NCBI GenBank assembly: GCA_030630315.1
Contig: DAOVNI010000083.1
Location: 1-7,052 of the forward strand
Origin: Phycisphaerae bacterium
GTDB taxonomy: Bacteria; Planctomycetota; Phycisphaerae; Sedimentisphaerales; Anaerobacaceae
Reading direction: 5' to 3'
Length of the DNA: 7,052 bases
Each line of letters begins with the position of its first letter. Position 1 is the stretch's first letter. The notes beneath the pieces were generated by a model, which saw only the letters and a program-made list of their open reading frames with translations, searched no databases and was not told the DNA's origin. Below are positions 1 to 5,472 of this stretch, in pieces. The position numbers and the translations under genes were made by a program.

Positions 1-730
1 GGCTGTTGGTATCGGCCGGCCTGTCAACACCCGTCTGGCCCGGTGAAAACAACCCCGTCTCTAATGGAACCTTTGCATGCAAACTCTCCAGATGAATTAT
101 TCTAAAAAATTCGAGTCGGTCCAGCTCCTCATTATAGACAACCTCCAATCCCCTACCGAGCATCTGAACATCCTCGGAAACGAATTTGACCGGCCCCGTG
201 GTCGAAAATTGCGATTTCTTGCTGATAAAATCGACATCGTCAAGATAAATAAAACTTTCTTTGATAGTGCTGCCGTTTTCAGGCAAAACGTGGATGACTA
301 CATTTTCGGTAAGTGTTACGTCCTTCGGGCTGGGCCTGCCCGCAACGGTTTCGACTCGAACCCTCCCTTTATCAGACGTGATGTAACATTTAAAACTGCG
401 CCGAAAAATATTCATATACGGCTTTTCAATATCCCATTCCTCCCCTGTATCGTGAAGAAGTTCTTCGAATCCCCATACCCTTATAACTTCTTTAGTCTCT
501 TTGTCCAAATCTATGAATTCGGCCTTTCGGACACCCGGGACATGAACATCGCCAATCCTCCCACCTTCACCGTCAAACCCACCAAGGTTGCTGTCGGCAG
601 CAGTGCCGGTAAATTCTTTTCGCATATCAATCGGAGGCGTTTTGCTTATCAGGTTATAGAGCAGATATATTGCAAGCACGGCCCCCAACGAAATAAGCCA
701 TACATAGAATTTTCGTGCACCAAAGCCCAT
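1..730 (-). CDS. lptC: LptC-like LPS export protein, partial (C-terminus beyond window)
   Basis: Translating the minus strand from the ATG at 730-728 gives 243 codons with no stop before the left edge. The protein starts with a short basic stretch and one hydrophobic segment (about residues 8-27, VWLISLGAVLAIYLLYNLI), which fits a single-pass inner-membrane anchor with the rest in the periplasm. The later part has the alternating beta-strand pattern of LptC/OstA domains, ending in a stretch (about residues 172-212, with 'STTGPVKF' and 'MLGRGLEVVYNEE') that resembles the LptC 'SDxPVxI...GxGLxVD' pattern. In known systems LptC passes LPS from the LptBFG transporter to LptA. It lies 18 bp after kdsC, in the usual kdsD-kdsC-lptC order, which supports the call. 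A weak AGGG (736-739) sits 5 nt before the start. It is already longer than E. coli LptC (191 residues), so a C-terminal extension or an LptA-like second domain is likely. Family call fairly sure; exact domain limits not. Confidence 0.8.
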   Translation of the reverse strand, partial: MGFGARKFYVWLISLGAVLAIYLLYNLISKTPPIDMRKEFTGTAADSNLGGFDGEGGRIGDVHVPGVRKAEFIDLDKETKEVIRVWGFEELLHDTGEEWDIEKPYMNIFRRSFKCYITSDKGRVRVETVAGRPSPKDVTLTENVVIHVLPENGSTIKESFIYLDDVDFISKKSQFSTTGPVKFVSEDVQMLGRGLEVVYNEELDRLEFFRIIHLESLHAKVPLETGLFSPGQTGVDRPADTNS

Positions 731-748
731 AGCAACCCTATTTCGCCG

Positions 749-1261
749 TTACGGCAAATATCTCTTCATAAGTTTCTGCCATCTGCCGGTATTTTTCAGG
801 ATGTATTCTATTACCTCCCGCACAGCTCCGCTGCCGCCGCGACGAGCGGTTACATAATCGGCATATTGCTTCACTTCATCAACCGCATTGGCAACAGCTA
901 CTCCAAACCCAACGTATCGAATCGGCGGCAAATCCGGCAAGTCATCGCCAATGTAGGCTGTCCTGTCCGGCGAAAGACCCTGTTGCTCAAGAAGTTTTTC
1001 AAGCGCCGGCAGTTTATCGTAACAATTCTGGACACAATAGTCTATCTCAAGCTGCTCAGCCCGGCACTTTGTCGGCTCCGACTCCCTGCCACTCAGAAAG
1101 GCAACCTTTAGCCCGGCCCTTTGCCACATCCGAATTCCATGACCGTCGAGCGAATTGAAAAATTTGCTTTCACTACCATCGGCATTAATTATTATAGTTC
1201 CATCCGTCAGAACACCGTCAACATCCATAGCCAACAGTTGTATATCCGCAAAGTTCGGCAT
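749..1261 (-). CDS. kdsC: 3-deoxy-D-manno-octulosonate 8-phosphate phosphatase (KdsC)
   Basis: A 170-residue cytoplasmic HAD-family phosphatase that hydrolyses Kdo 8-phosphate to Kdo and phosphate, the step before CMP-Kdo formation for lipid A. All HAD motifs are visible: DVDGVLTDG with nucleophile D13 and acid/base D15, LSGRES (S57), K83 in YDKLPALEKL, and GDDLPD (D106, D107, D110). The C-terminal RGGSGAVRE matches the GGxGAVRE tail that closes over the neighbouring active site in KdsC tetramers. Length is normal and there is no cap domain. I start at the ATG 1261-1259. A TTG at 1279-1277 would add six residues, but they lie wholly within a tandem heptamer repeat, and neither start has a visible Shine-Dalgarno. 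The gene follows kdsD after about 150 bp of repeat DNA and precedes lptC by 18 bp. Confidence 0.95.
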   Translation of the reverse strand: MPNFADIQLLAMDVDGVLTDGTIIINADGSESKFFNSLDGHGIRMWQRAGLKVAFLSGRESEPTKCRAEQLEIDYCVQNCYDKLPALEKLLEQQGLSPDRTAYIGDDLPDLPPIRYVGFGVAVANAVDEVKQYADYVTARRGGSGAVREVIEYILKNTGRWQKLMKRYLP

Positions 1262-1264
1262 AGT

Positions 1265-1306
1265 AATATCAAATATCAAAAATCAAATATCAAAATTACA
1301 TATCAA
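1265..1306. repeat. Heptamer tandem array (AATATCA type), kdsC leader
   Basis: Four tandem 7-mers at 1265-1292 read aatatca, aatatca, aaaatca, aatatca, followed by two decayed units to 1306. On the coding strand this is TGATATT repeated, and it forms the whole translation initiation region of kdsC, ending 3 bp before its ATG. No Shine-Dalgarno can be seen there. It is the left flank of the composite element that fills the kdsC/kdsD junction. Confidence 0.85.
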
Positions 1307-1389
1307 AACGTAAAATGTCATTGCGAGGGAGCAAAGTGACCGAAGCAATCTCTATTTTTGAACTTTTATTTGTCATTTTGCATTTTGAT
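1302..1389. repeat. Dispersed-repeat element with inverted arms and gtcattgcgag...gaagcaatc core
   Basis: The core at 1317-1351 starts gtcattgcgag and ends gaagcaatct, with ATTGC (1320-1324) and GCAAT (1345-1349) as a short inverted pair. I recognise this as the 'gtcattgcgag..cgaagcaatc' type of dispersed intergenic repeat seen in unrelated bacteria, where it often yields spurious short ORFs; that is recall, not a search. The arms atcaaaacgtaaaatg (1302-1317) and cattttgcattttgat (1374-1389) are imperfect inverted repeats, 13 of 16 positions matching, with weaker matching further out. No transposase is present, so a MITE-like or REP-like non-autonomous element is the best description. Confidence 0.6.
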
Positions 1390-1410
1390 TTTTACATTTT
1401 GCACTTCTAT
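1351..1410. repeat. Heptamer tandem array (TGCATTT type), after kdsD stop
   Basis: Reading in 7-bp steps from 1351 gives tctattt, ttgaact, tttattt, gtcattt, tgcattt, tgatttt, tacattt, tgcactt, with the next unit running into the kdsD stop codon (1413-1411). The units share T-rich ends with a variable middle, so this is a degenerate array. It forms the right flank of the kdsC/kdsD junction element. Confidence 0.65.
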
Positions 1411-2388
1411 TTATCCGACCACTTTTATAGTTACGATATCCTGCACATCGATTACGCCAACAGGCCTGTTGTCGCCGTCAACAACCGGAAGCTCATCAAT
1501 TCTATATTTATGGAAGATGGCTGTCGCCTCTGCAGCAAGAGCATCGGCCCTTACTTTTTTGCAGTCAGTTGTCATAACATCACCGGCTTTAAGCTCAAAA
1601 GCGCGGTGTCCCTCTTTTGTTATCAAGCGTCGAAGGTCCGCATCGGTAACTATCCCGTTTAATTTGCCATCTTTATTGACAATCATTACAGCTCCGTGGC
1701 GTTTTACGTCGCTGGTTTTTCCAAGCAATTCCCTTATCGTATCAGTAACTTCTGCGATGGGTAATTTTTCACCCGGCTTGAACATCATTGACTGCTCAAC
1801 CGTCATCAACTCTGCGCCGAGGGAACCGCCAGGATGAAATCTGACATAATCCTCAACACTGAAATTACGTGCCTTCATAACAGTAAAGGCAAGGGCATCG
1901 CCAATAGCCAGCATACAGGTAGTAGAAACACTCGGGGCAACACCAAGCGGACAAACCTCAGACATTTTGCCCATACAAAGCACCACGTCGGCGTGCCTGC
2001 TCAGGGTCGAGTCCCTGTCGCCGGTTATTGCTATCAGTTTAATCTCCGATTGCTTGACCAGATTTATCAGCCGGATAACCTCATCCGTTTCGCCGCGGAA
2101 ACTAAGAACAATCACTATATCGTTTTTGCGCAACCTGCCCAGGTCGCCGTGCACCGCTTCAGCAGGATGAAGGAAATGGCTCGGCGTGCCGGTCGAAGCC
2201 AGAGTCGCACTTATCTTCTGCCCGATGATGCCCGCTTTGCCGATGCCGCTTACTATACAGGAGCCGCTGCAGTTATAAATCATCTCGGCAGCTTTAGCAA
2301 AAGACGCATCAACAATCGGCGTAATAGAGCTTATTGCCTCCGCTTCCGCTTCGATTACTTCTCGTGCGTAGTCAAGATCGAATTCCAT
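1411..2388 (-). CDS. kdsD: D-arabinose 5-phosphate isomerase (KdsD), SIS plus two CBS domains
   Basis: A 325-residue cytoplasmic enzyme that converts D-ribulose 5-phosphate to D-arabinose 5-phosphate, the first committed step to Kdo. An N-terminal SIS domain (about 35-170) holds GIGKAG, LHPAEAVHGD and SFRGETDE, and two CBS domains fill about 205-325, each ending in the typical ExPVVD/GxV(T/I)D type of pattern. The catalytic residues known for E. coli KdsD (K59, E111, E152, H193) appear here as K51, E103, E144 and H185, a constant offset of eight, and H88 appears as H80. The full set argues for an active enzyme. Length matches the family (E. coli 328). The ATG at 2388-2386 has a GGAG (2396-2399 on the plus strand) 7 nt upstream. 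GutQ-type paralogues have the same architecture, but kdsC and lptC next door favour KdsD. Confidence 0.95.
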   Translation of the reverse strand: MEFDLDYAREVIEAEAEAISSITPIVDASFAKAAEMIYNCSGSCIVSGIGKAGIIGQKISATLASTGTPSHFLHPAEAVHGDLGRLRKNDIVIVLSFRGETDEVIRLINLVKQSEIKLIAITGDRDSTLSRHADVVLCMGKMSEVCPLGVAPSVSTTCMLAIGDALAFTVMKARNFSVEDYVRFHPGGSLGAELMTVEQSMMFKPGEKLPIAEVTDTIRELLGKTSDVKRHGAVMIVNKDGKLNGIVTDADLRRLITKEGHRAFELKAGDVMTTDCKKVRADALAAEATAIFHKYRIDELPVVDGDNRPVGVIDVQDIVTIKVVG

Positions 2389-2418
2389 TTATCGGCTCCG
2401 GATCAATTGGTTATTGCT

Positions 2419-2474
2419 TAGTGACTATTCACTTTTGAATTATCAATTATCGGTTACCAATTATCAATTATAAC
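2419..2474. repeat. Heptamer tandem array (CAATTAT type), kdsD/rng junction
   Basis: Reading 7-bp steps from 2437 gives gaattat, caattat, cggttac, caattat, caattat; weaker units in the same register extend to 2419 (tagtgac, tattcac, ttttgaa in the shifted reading). The array fills most of the 88-bp gap between the rng stop (2479-2477) and the kdsD start (2388). No promoter or terminator stands out in the gap, so read-through from rng into kdsD is plausible. Confidence 0.8.
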
Positions 2475-2476
2475 TT

Positions 2477-4003
2477 TCATAACTTCACCACACTTCCCCG
2501 CTCGTTATAACAGAGAAGATTGTGTTTTTCGCCGGCGTAATCCGGCGCAGAATGAATAATCACGCGTTTGTCGCTAAGCTGCTCTATATTTGCAATCGCA
2601 GCCCTCTTCTCATTCTGCAGGTAGTCACCGACTTCCGGCGAGACAAACAGCTCAATGCGTTTTATCTGCTCCTTTGAAGCTGAAAGATTCAACAGCCGAA
2701 TAACCTCAATAGCCGATGACTCATGGCTTTTAACAAAGCCCGTACCAGCACAATGCGGACATGCCAGATAAGTGGCCGATTGCAGCGAAGGACGCATTCT
2801 CTGTCGTGTCATTTCTAACACGCCGAACCTGCTCATCCTCAATATTCTCGAACGAGCACGGTCGGTCTTAACAGCCGCCCGAAATGTCTTTTCCACGTCC
2901 CTGCGGTGTTTCTCACTGCGCATATCAATAAAATCGCAAATTATCAGTCCGCCAAGGTCTCGCAGTCGTAGTTGGCGGGCAATTTCAATCGCCGCCTGCA
3001 TATTGATTTTGTAAGCGGTCTGTTCGGCACTCTGGCCCCTGCGGTATCGACCGCTATTGACATCAATCGAGACCAATGCCTCGGTTTGCTCGATTACAAC
3101 TGAGCCGCCGCCTTTAAGCTCCACCGTGCGGGACTGAACTTTAGTGATTTCATCCTCAATTTGGTATTTGTGAAACAGCGGAACTTTGCTGTCATAGTAC
3201 ACTATGCTTTGTTTCAAACGCGGCGTTGCTATGTGAAGAAAATCCCTGATTTTACGAACGACGTTTTCCGAATCACATATTATCCTGCTGATTTTACTGT
3301 TAAAAACATCTCGGAGCGTTCTGATAACCAGATTGGATTCCTGGTAAAGCTCGCCGGGCGCTTTTTCAGTTTCTATTCGTCTTTCAATAGCGCTCCACAA
3401 TCGCCCAAGATACCTCAAATCGTTTTGAATATCCTTTTTTGAGCATCCCTGTCCTGCTGTTCTGATAATAAAACCCCGCCCCTTCGGCGGATTGCTCTGC
3501 TCAAGGATTTGCCGCAGTCTCCTGCGCTCGTCCTCGTCTTCAATCTTGTGCGAAACTCCGTGCTTTCGCATCCACGGCATCATAACCAGATACTTGCCCG
3601 GCAAAGCAACATACGTGCTAAGGGTCGGCCCCTTGGTCTTTACGCCTTCTTTTGTCACCTGAACGACAAGTTCGCGGCCTTTGCGAAGACAGTTCTCGAT
3701 AGGCAGCCGCTCCTTTAGCGCTTTCCTCCGGCCAACGCTTTCGATATGCTTGCCGCTCGCCCCGGAAAAATACCGGGGGTGCAGGTCGCTGATGTGAAGA
3801 AAACCATTCCTACCTGTGCCAAGGTCTATAAATGCCGCCTGTATGCCGGGTTCAACATTTACTACTTTGCCTTTGTAAATATTGCCGACGTGGCTGCCCA
3901 GACTTGCCCTTTCGAGATACAGCTCTTCGAGCGAACCGTCTTCAACCACCGCTACCCTGCACTCTTCACTCTGGAGCCAATTTATAAGCATCTCTCTTGC
4001 CAT
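2477..4003 (-). CDS. rng: Ribonuclease G/E family endoribonuclease
   Basis: A 508-residue, single-strand-specific endoribonuclease that cuts AU-rich RNA in rRNA maturation and mRNA decay. The N-terminal S1 domain (about 37-120) has GNIYKGKVVNVEPGIQAAFID and is followed by the RNase H-like and DNase I-like regions. Catalytic Mg-binding aspartates are D314 (SIDVNSG) and D357 (CDFIDM), 43 residues apart as D303 and D346 are in E. coli RNase E. The zinc-link cysteines C415 and C418 (ACPHCAGTG) keep the E. coli spacing of 58 from the second aspartate. R181-T182 matches the 5'-monophosphate sensor R169-T170. There is no long C-terminal scaffold, so size and build are those of RNase G rather than E. 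coli RNase E. The ATG has GAGG (plus-strand 4011-4014) 7 nt upstream. It lies 42 bp behind the DUF2344 gene, a common pairing. In a genome without another RNase E it may do both jobs. Confidence 0.95.
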   Translation of the reverse strand: MAREMLINWLQSEECRVAVVEDGSLEELYLERASLGSHVGNIYKGKVVNVEPGIQAAFIDLGTGRNGFLHISDLHPRYFSGASGKHIESVGRRKALKERLPIENCLRKGRELVVQVTKEGVKTKGPTLSTYVALPGKYLVMMPWMRKHGVSHKIEDEDERRRLRQILEQSNPPKGRGFIIRTAGQGCSKKDIQNDLRYLGRLWSAIERRIETEKAPGELYQESNLVIRTLRDVFNSKISRIICDSENVVRKIRDFLHIATPRLKQSIVYYDSKVPLFHKYQIEDEITKVQSRTVELKGGGSVVIEQTEALVSIDVNSGRYRRGQSAEQTAYKINMQAAIEIARQLRLRDLGGLIICDFIDMRSEKHRRDVEKTFRAAVKTDRARSRILRMSRFGVLEMTRQRMRPSLQSATYLACPHCAGTGFVKSHESSAIEVIRLLNLSASKEQIKRIELFVSPEVGDYLQNEKRAAIANIEQLSDKRVIIHSAPDYAGEKHNLLCYNERGSVVKL

Positions 4004-4019
4004 TGTTTTTCCTCACATC

Positions 4020-4037
4020 TCGTGGCTCGAGCCACGA
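4020..4037. promoter_or_regulatory. Perfect 18-bp palindrome in the rng leader
   Basis: The sequence tcgtggctcgagccacga is an exact inverted repeat. In RNA it would fold as a 7-bp GC-rich stem with a UCGA loop, ending 5 nt before the GAGG ribosome site of rng. Candidates are a leader hairpin tuning rng expression (E. coli rne is controlled through its own leader structure) or a dimeric-protein site. It abuts and shares register with the heptamer array to its right, so it may simply derive from that array. Confidence 0.5.
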
Positions 4038-4060
4038 TTCACTAATCACGATTCACTAAC
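4033..4060. repeat. Heptamer tandem array overlapping the DUF2344 stop codon
   Basis: Four 7-mers alternate as cacgatt, cactaat, cacgatt, cactaac (equivalently a 14-bp unit repeated twice with one mismatch). The array covers the stop codon (4048-4046) and the last four codons (VSES) of the DUF2344 gene, so the repeat encodes the end of that protein. Confidence 0.85.
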
Positions 4061-4735
4061 CTGCCATTGCACGTTCGTGCGCCTGATTGGCGCCGCCAAC
4101 TTCTCCACATCCAGCTCGAGCAGTTCCAAAATCTCGTCAACGCGTATCGAACCGCTTGAACTAATATTGCACTCAACAGTTATACTTCGACCATTCAATT
4201 CAATCGACTTCAAAAAACCCCTGACATCCACACTTTTCAGTCTTTGGTCTTGAGTCCTGGGTCTTGAGTCTTTTATATCTATCGGCCGCTGGAGATTAAG
4301 AATTTCACTTGCCAACAAACGCTTAATCGTAGCATTTAAGTTCTCGTTGAGATATTCCGGCTGTAGCGTCAACACATACGTCGCCCCGCTCGGTTGAAAT
4401 GATGTATTTGCTTCCATAACACTTACTGAAAGCAATTCACAACCTTCAGGCAGTTGCCTCGAAAGCTCATCCTTAACCAAATCGCAGAAATCACTTCGAG
4501 TATCGAGCATCGAGCATCGAAGACACAGTAAATCATCGTCCGACTCAACCCCAACGCTCCTCGGCAGCGGCAGCGACAGTTTCGGACGAGGATTGAAACC
4601 TTGACTGTGCCGGACCTTTATACCCGCTCGGACACAGGCGCGTTGAAAAACCTTGACCGTTTCAGCGTGTGACAGGAACCTCAGGCTCCCACTTATCCTG
4701 AATTTTATTACCAGCAAGATAGTTTCGTTCGACAC
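4046..4735 (-). CDS. DUF2344 / TIGR03936-type radical-SAM-linked protein
   Basis: A 229-residue protein of the DUF2344 family. The N-terminal half carries the family hallmarks: KFRISGSLRFLSHAETV (11-27), then RAGIKVRHSQGFNPRPKLSL (36-55) and VGVES (61-65). Members usually sit beside, or fused to, a B12-binding radical SAM protein and RNase E/G; their biochemical role is unsettled, though the SHxE and SQGFxPRP motifs recall RNA- or tRNA-modification-type folds. Here rng follows directly, but no radical SAM gene is found upstream in the window. The GTG at 4735-4733 is the only reasonable start: an in-frame TAA lies seven codons earlier and a weak AGG lies 9 nt before. Two segments of low conservation, residues 71-80 (CLRCSMLDTR) and 155-166 (KDSRPRTQDQRL), are encoded by 7-bp tandem repeats, and the extreme C-terminus by a third. 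They look like insertions tolerated in loops. Family call sure; function not. Confidence 0.88.
   Translation of the reverse strand: MSNETILLVIKFRISGSLRFLSHAETVKVFQRACVRAGIKVRHSQGFNPRPKLSLPLPRSVGVESDDDLLCLRCSMLDTRSDFCDLVKDELSRQLPEGCELLSVSVMEANTSFQPSGATYVLTLQPEYLNENLNATIKRLLASEILNLQRPIDIKDSRPRTQDQRLKSVDVRGFLKSIELNGRSITVECNISSSGSIRVDEILELLELDVEKLAAPIRRTNVQWQVSES
4240..4274. repeat. Heptamer array inside the DUF2344 gene (GTCTTGA type)
   Basis: Five 7-mers in a row: gtctttg, gtcttga, gtcctgg, gtcttga, gtctttt. They encode the polar segment KDSRPRTQDQRL (residues 155-166), between two recognisable family blocks, and do not break the reading frame. Confidence 0.8.
4497..4524. repeat. Heptamer array inside the DUF2344 gene (CGAGCAT type)
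   Basis: Four 7-mers: cgagtat, cgagcat, cgagcat, cgaagac. The first three total 21 bp, exactly seven codons, and the array encodes residues 71-80 (CLRCSMLDTR). The reading frame is kept. Confidence 0.8.
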
Positions 4736-4845
4736 CGCTATGTGCCTGTCTGCTTATTGCGTTTTCCCTGCTGCCTTTTACAAAATTCGCAGCTTATTAT
4801 TCAGGACCCCAAACTCAATAGAGTACGTTTAGGAACCATTTCAGC

Positions 4846-4873
4846 ATTATGCCCATCTTCGCATTAAAAACAA
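4846..4873 (-). promoter_or_regulatory. Candidate promoter for the minus-strand block
   Basis: On the minus strand TTGTTT (4873-4868) and CATAAT (4851-4846) are separated by 16 bp, about 110 bp before the GTG of the DUF2344 gene. The -10 differs from consensus at one base; the -35 is weak. Position fits a promoter for the DUF2344-rng-kdsD-kdsC-lptC block. Confidence 0.35.
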
Positions 4874-4897
4874 GCATTTTTTCTTAAAACTGTGTTC

Positions 4898-5086
4898 TCA
4901 GGAATGCACCTCACGTTTGCAGCCATATTCAGCCTCGGCTTCGCAATCCGGCTGATTGTCGCTGTCGCCGCTTTTGGCCATAGAAATAGCATTTATTGAC
5001 AGATTGACACTTTTTCCCAGACCCTTGAAAGGATTAGAAACCTTATGAACGGCCAAAAAGACCTTAAGCTTCCACCCTGAACCCAT
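4898..5086 (-). CDS. Hypothetical small protein, 62 residues
   Basis: A short minus-strand ORF starting at the ATG 5086-5084 (MGSGWKLKVFLAVHK...) and ending at a TGA at 4900-4898. AGGA (plus-strand 5096-5099) lies 9 nt upstream. A TTG three codons earlier is a less likely start. The N-terminal half is basic and mildly amphipathic (WKLKVFLAVHKVSNPFKGLGK), the C-terminal half acidic and polar (SGDSDNQPDCEAEAEYGCKR) with two cysteines. No signal peptide or membrane helix is seen, and I recognise no family. It stands alone, in the same direction as the DUF2344 gene 160 bp further on. Clean composition and a ribosome site favour a real gene, but a chance ORF of this size cannot be excluded. Confidence 0.42.
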   Translation of the reverse strand: MGSGWKLKVFLAVHKVSNPFKGLGKSVNLSINAISMAKSGDSDNQPDCEAEAEYGCKREVHS

Positions 5087-5214
5087 ACATTTCAATCCTG
5101 CGCTCGGTAATATTTAAAAAATGAATCTATTCTCTCAGCTTCGATAGCCCAAATTCGATAACCTATAATAAGAGATACTTATAATAGTTATTGCTGTAAT
5201 TTTCTTGCAATTTC

Positions 5215-5243
5215 AAGACAAGAAGCTACAATTGCCTTATAAT
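5215..5243 (+). promoter_or_regulatory. Candidate sigma-70-type promoter for the DUF6345 gene
   Basis: A perfect TATAAT (5238-5243) lies 17 bp after AAGACA (5215-5220), which matches TTGACA at four of six bases. Transcription would start near 5250, just before the 22-bp repeats, leaving a leader of roughly 230 nt. Confidence 0.5.
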
Positions 5244-5260
5244 CTCGTAGGGAATATTCG

Positions 5261-5321
5261 ATTCACGCCTATTTAATGTTCCATTCACGCTCATTTAATG
5301 TTCCATTCACGCCCATTTATC
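5261..5321. repeat. 22-bp tandem repeat, nearly three copies
   Basis: Two full units at 5261-5282 and 5283-5304 (attcacgc, two variable bases, atttaatgttcc) differ at two positions, and a third partial unit follows at 5305-5321. The units abut with no spacers. They start about 11 bp downstream of the expected transcription start, where they could be a repeated operator or a structured part of the leader. Confidence 0.85.
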
Positions 5322-5376
5322 AATCGACCGAGGATGTCGTATACTTATCGAAAGTTACCTTTAATAAAGTCTTAGG

Positions 5377-5392
5377 AAGGAGGTGGTGGATG
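5377..5392 (+). promoter_or_regulatory. Isolated perfect Shine-Dalgarno with a two-codon ORF
   Basis: AAGGAGGTG (5377-5385) matches the 16S anti-Shine-Dalgarno across nine bases, much stronger than any other ribosome site in the window. The best-spaced start, ATG at 5390-5392, is followed at once by ATT TGA. A 20-codon alternative runs from TTG 5395 to TAA 5457 (MIYNRWEEYFSVGRILIMFL) and stops 9 bp before the ribosome site of the next gene. It could be a leader peptide or a ribosome-binding mRNA stabiliser. Confidence 0.4.
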
Positions 5393-5466
5393 ATTTGATT
5401 TACAACAGGTGGGAAGAATATTTTAGTGTCGGAAGAATTTTGATAATGTTTTTATAACTTTAAATT

Positions 5467-5472
5467 GGAGGT
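5467..5472 (+). promoter_or_regulatory. Ribosome binding site deciding the start at 5480
   Basis: GGAGGT lies 7 nt before the ATG at 5480. A closer ATG at 5473 is in another frame and directly abuts the site, so it is not used. Confidence 0.8.

Noticed and set aside
77..1111. 344-residue plus-strand open frame
   Set aside because: It lies antisense to lptC and kdsC, both with clear family motifs, and its translation resembles nothing.
1262..1279. TTG start giving kdsC six more residues
   Set aside because: The added codons are pure heptamer repeat and lack a ribosome site; the ATG at 1261 fits the family's N-terminus.
1315..1837. Plus-strand open frames starting MSLRGSKVTEAIS and nearby
   Set aside because: They start in the dispersed repeat and run antisense to kdsD; such translations are typical artefacts of the gtcattgcgag repeat.
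4861..4887. Rho-independent terminator near the T-run
   Set aside because: The possible stem is short and AT-only, with no GC-rich hairpin in front of the T-run.
5246..5275. tRNA T-loop-like ttcgattc
   Set aside because: No matching T-stem, acceptor stem or anticodon arm can be drawn around it.
5261..5321. CRISPR array
   Set aside because: The 22-bp units are directly adjacent with no spacers and there are no cas genes.
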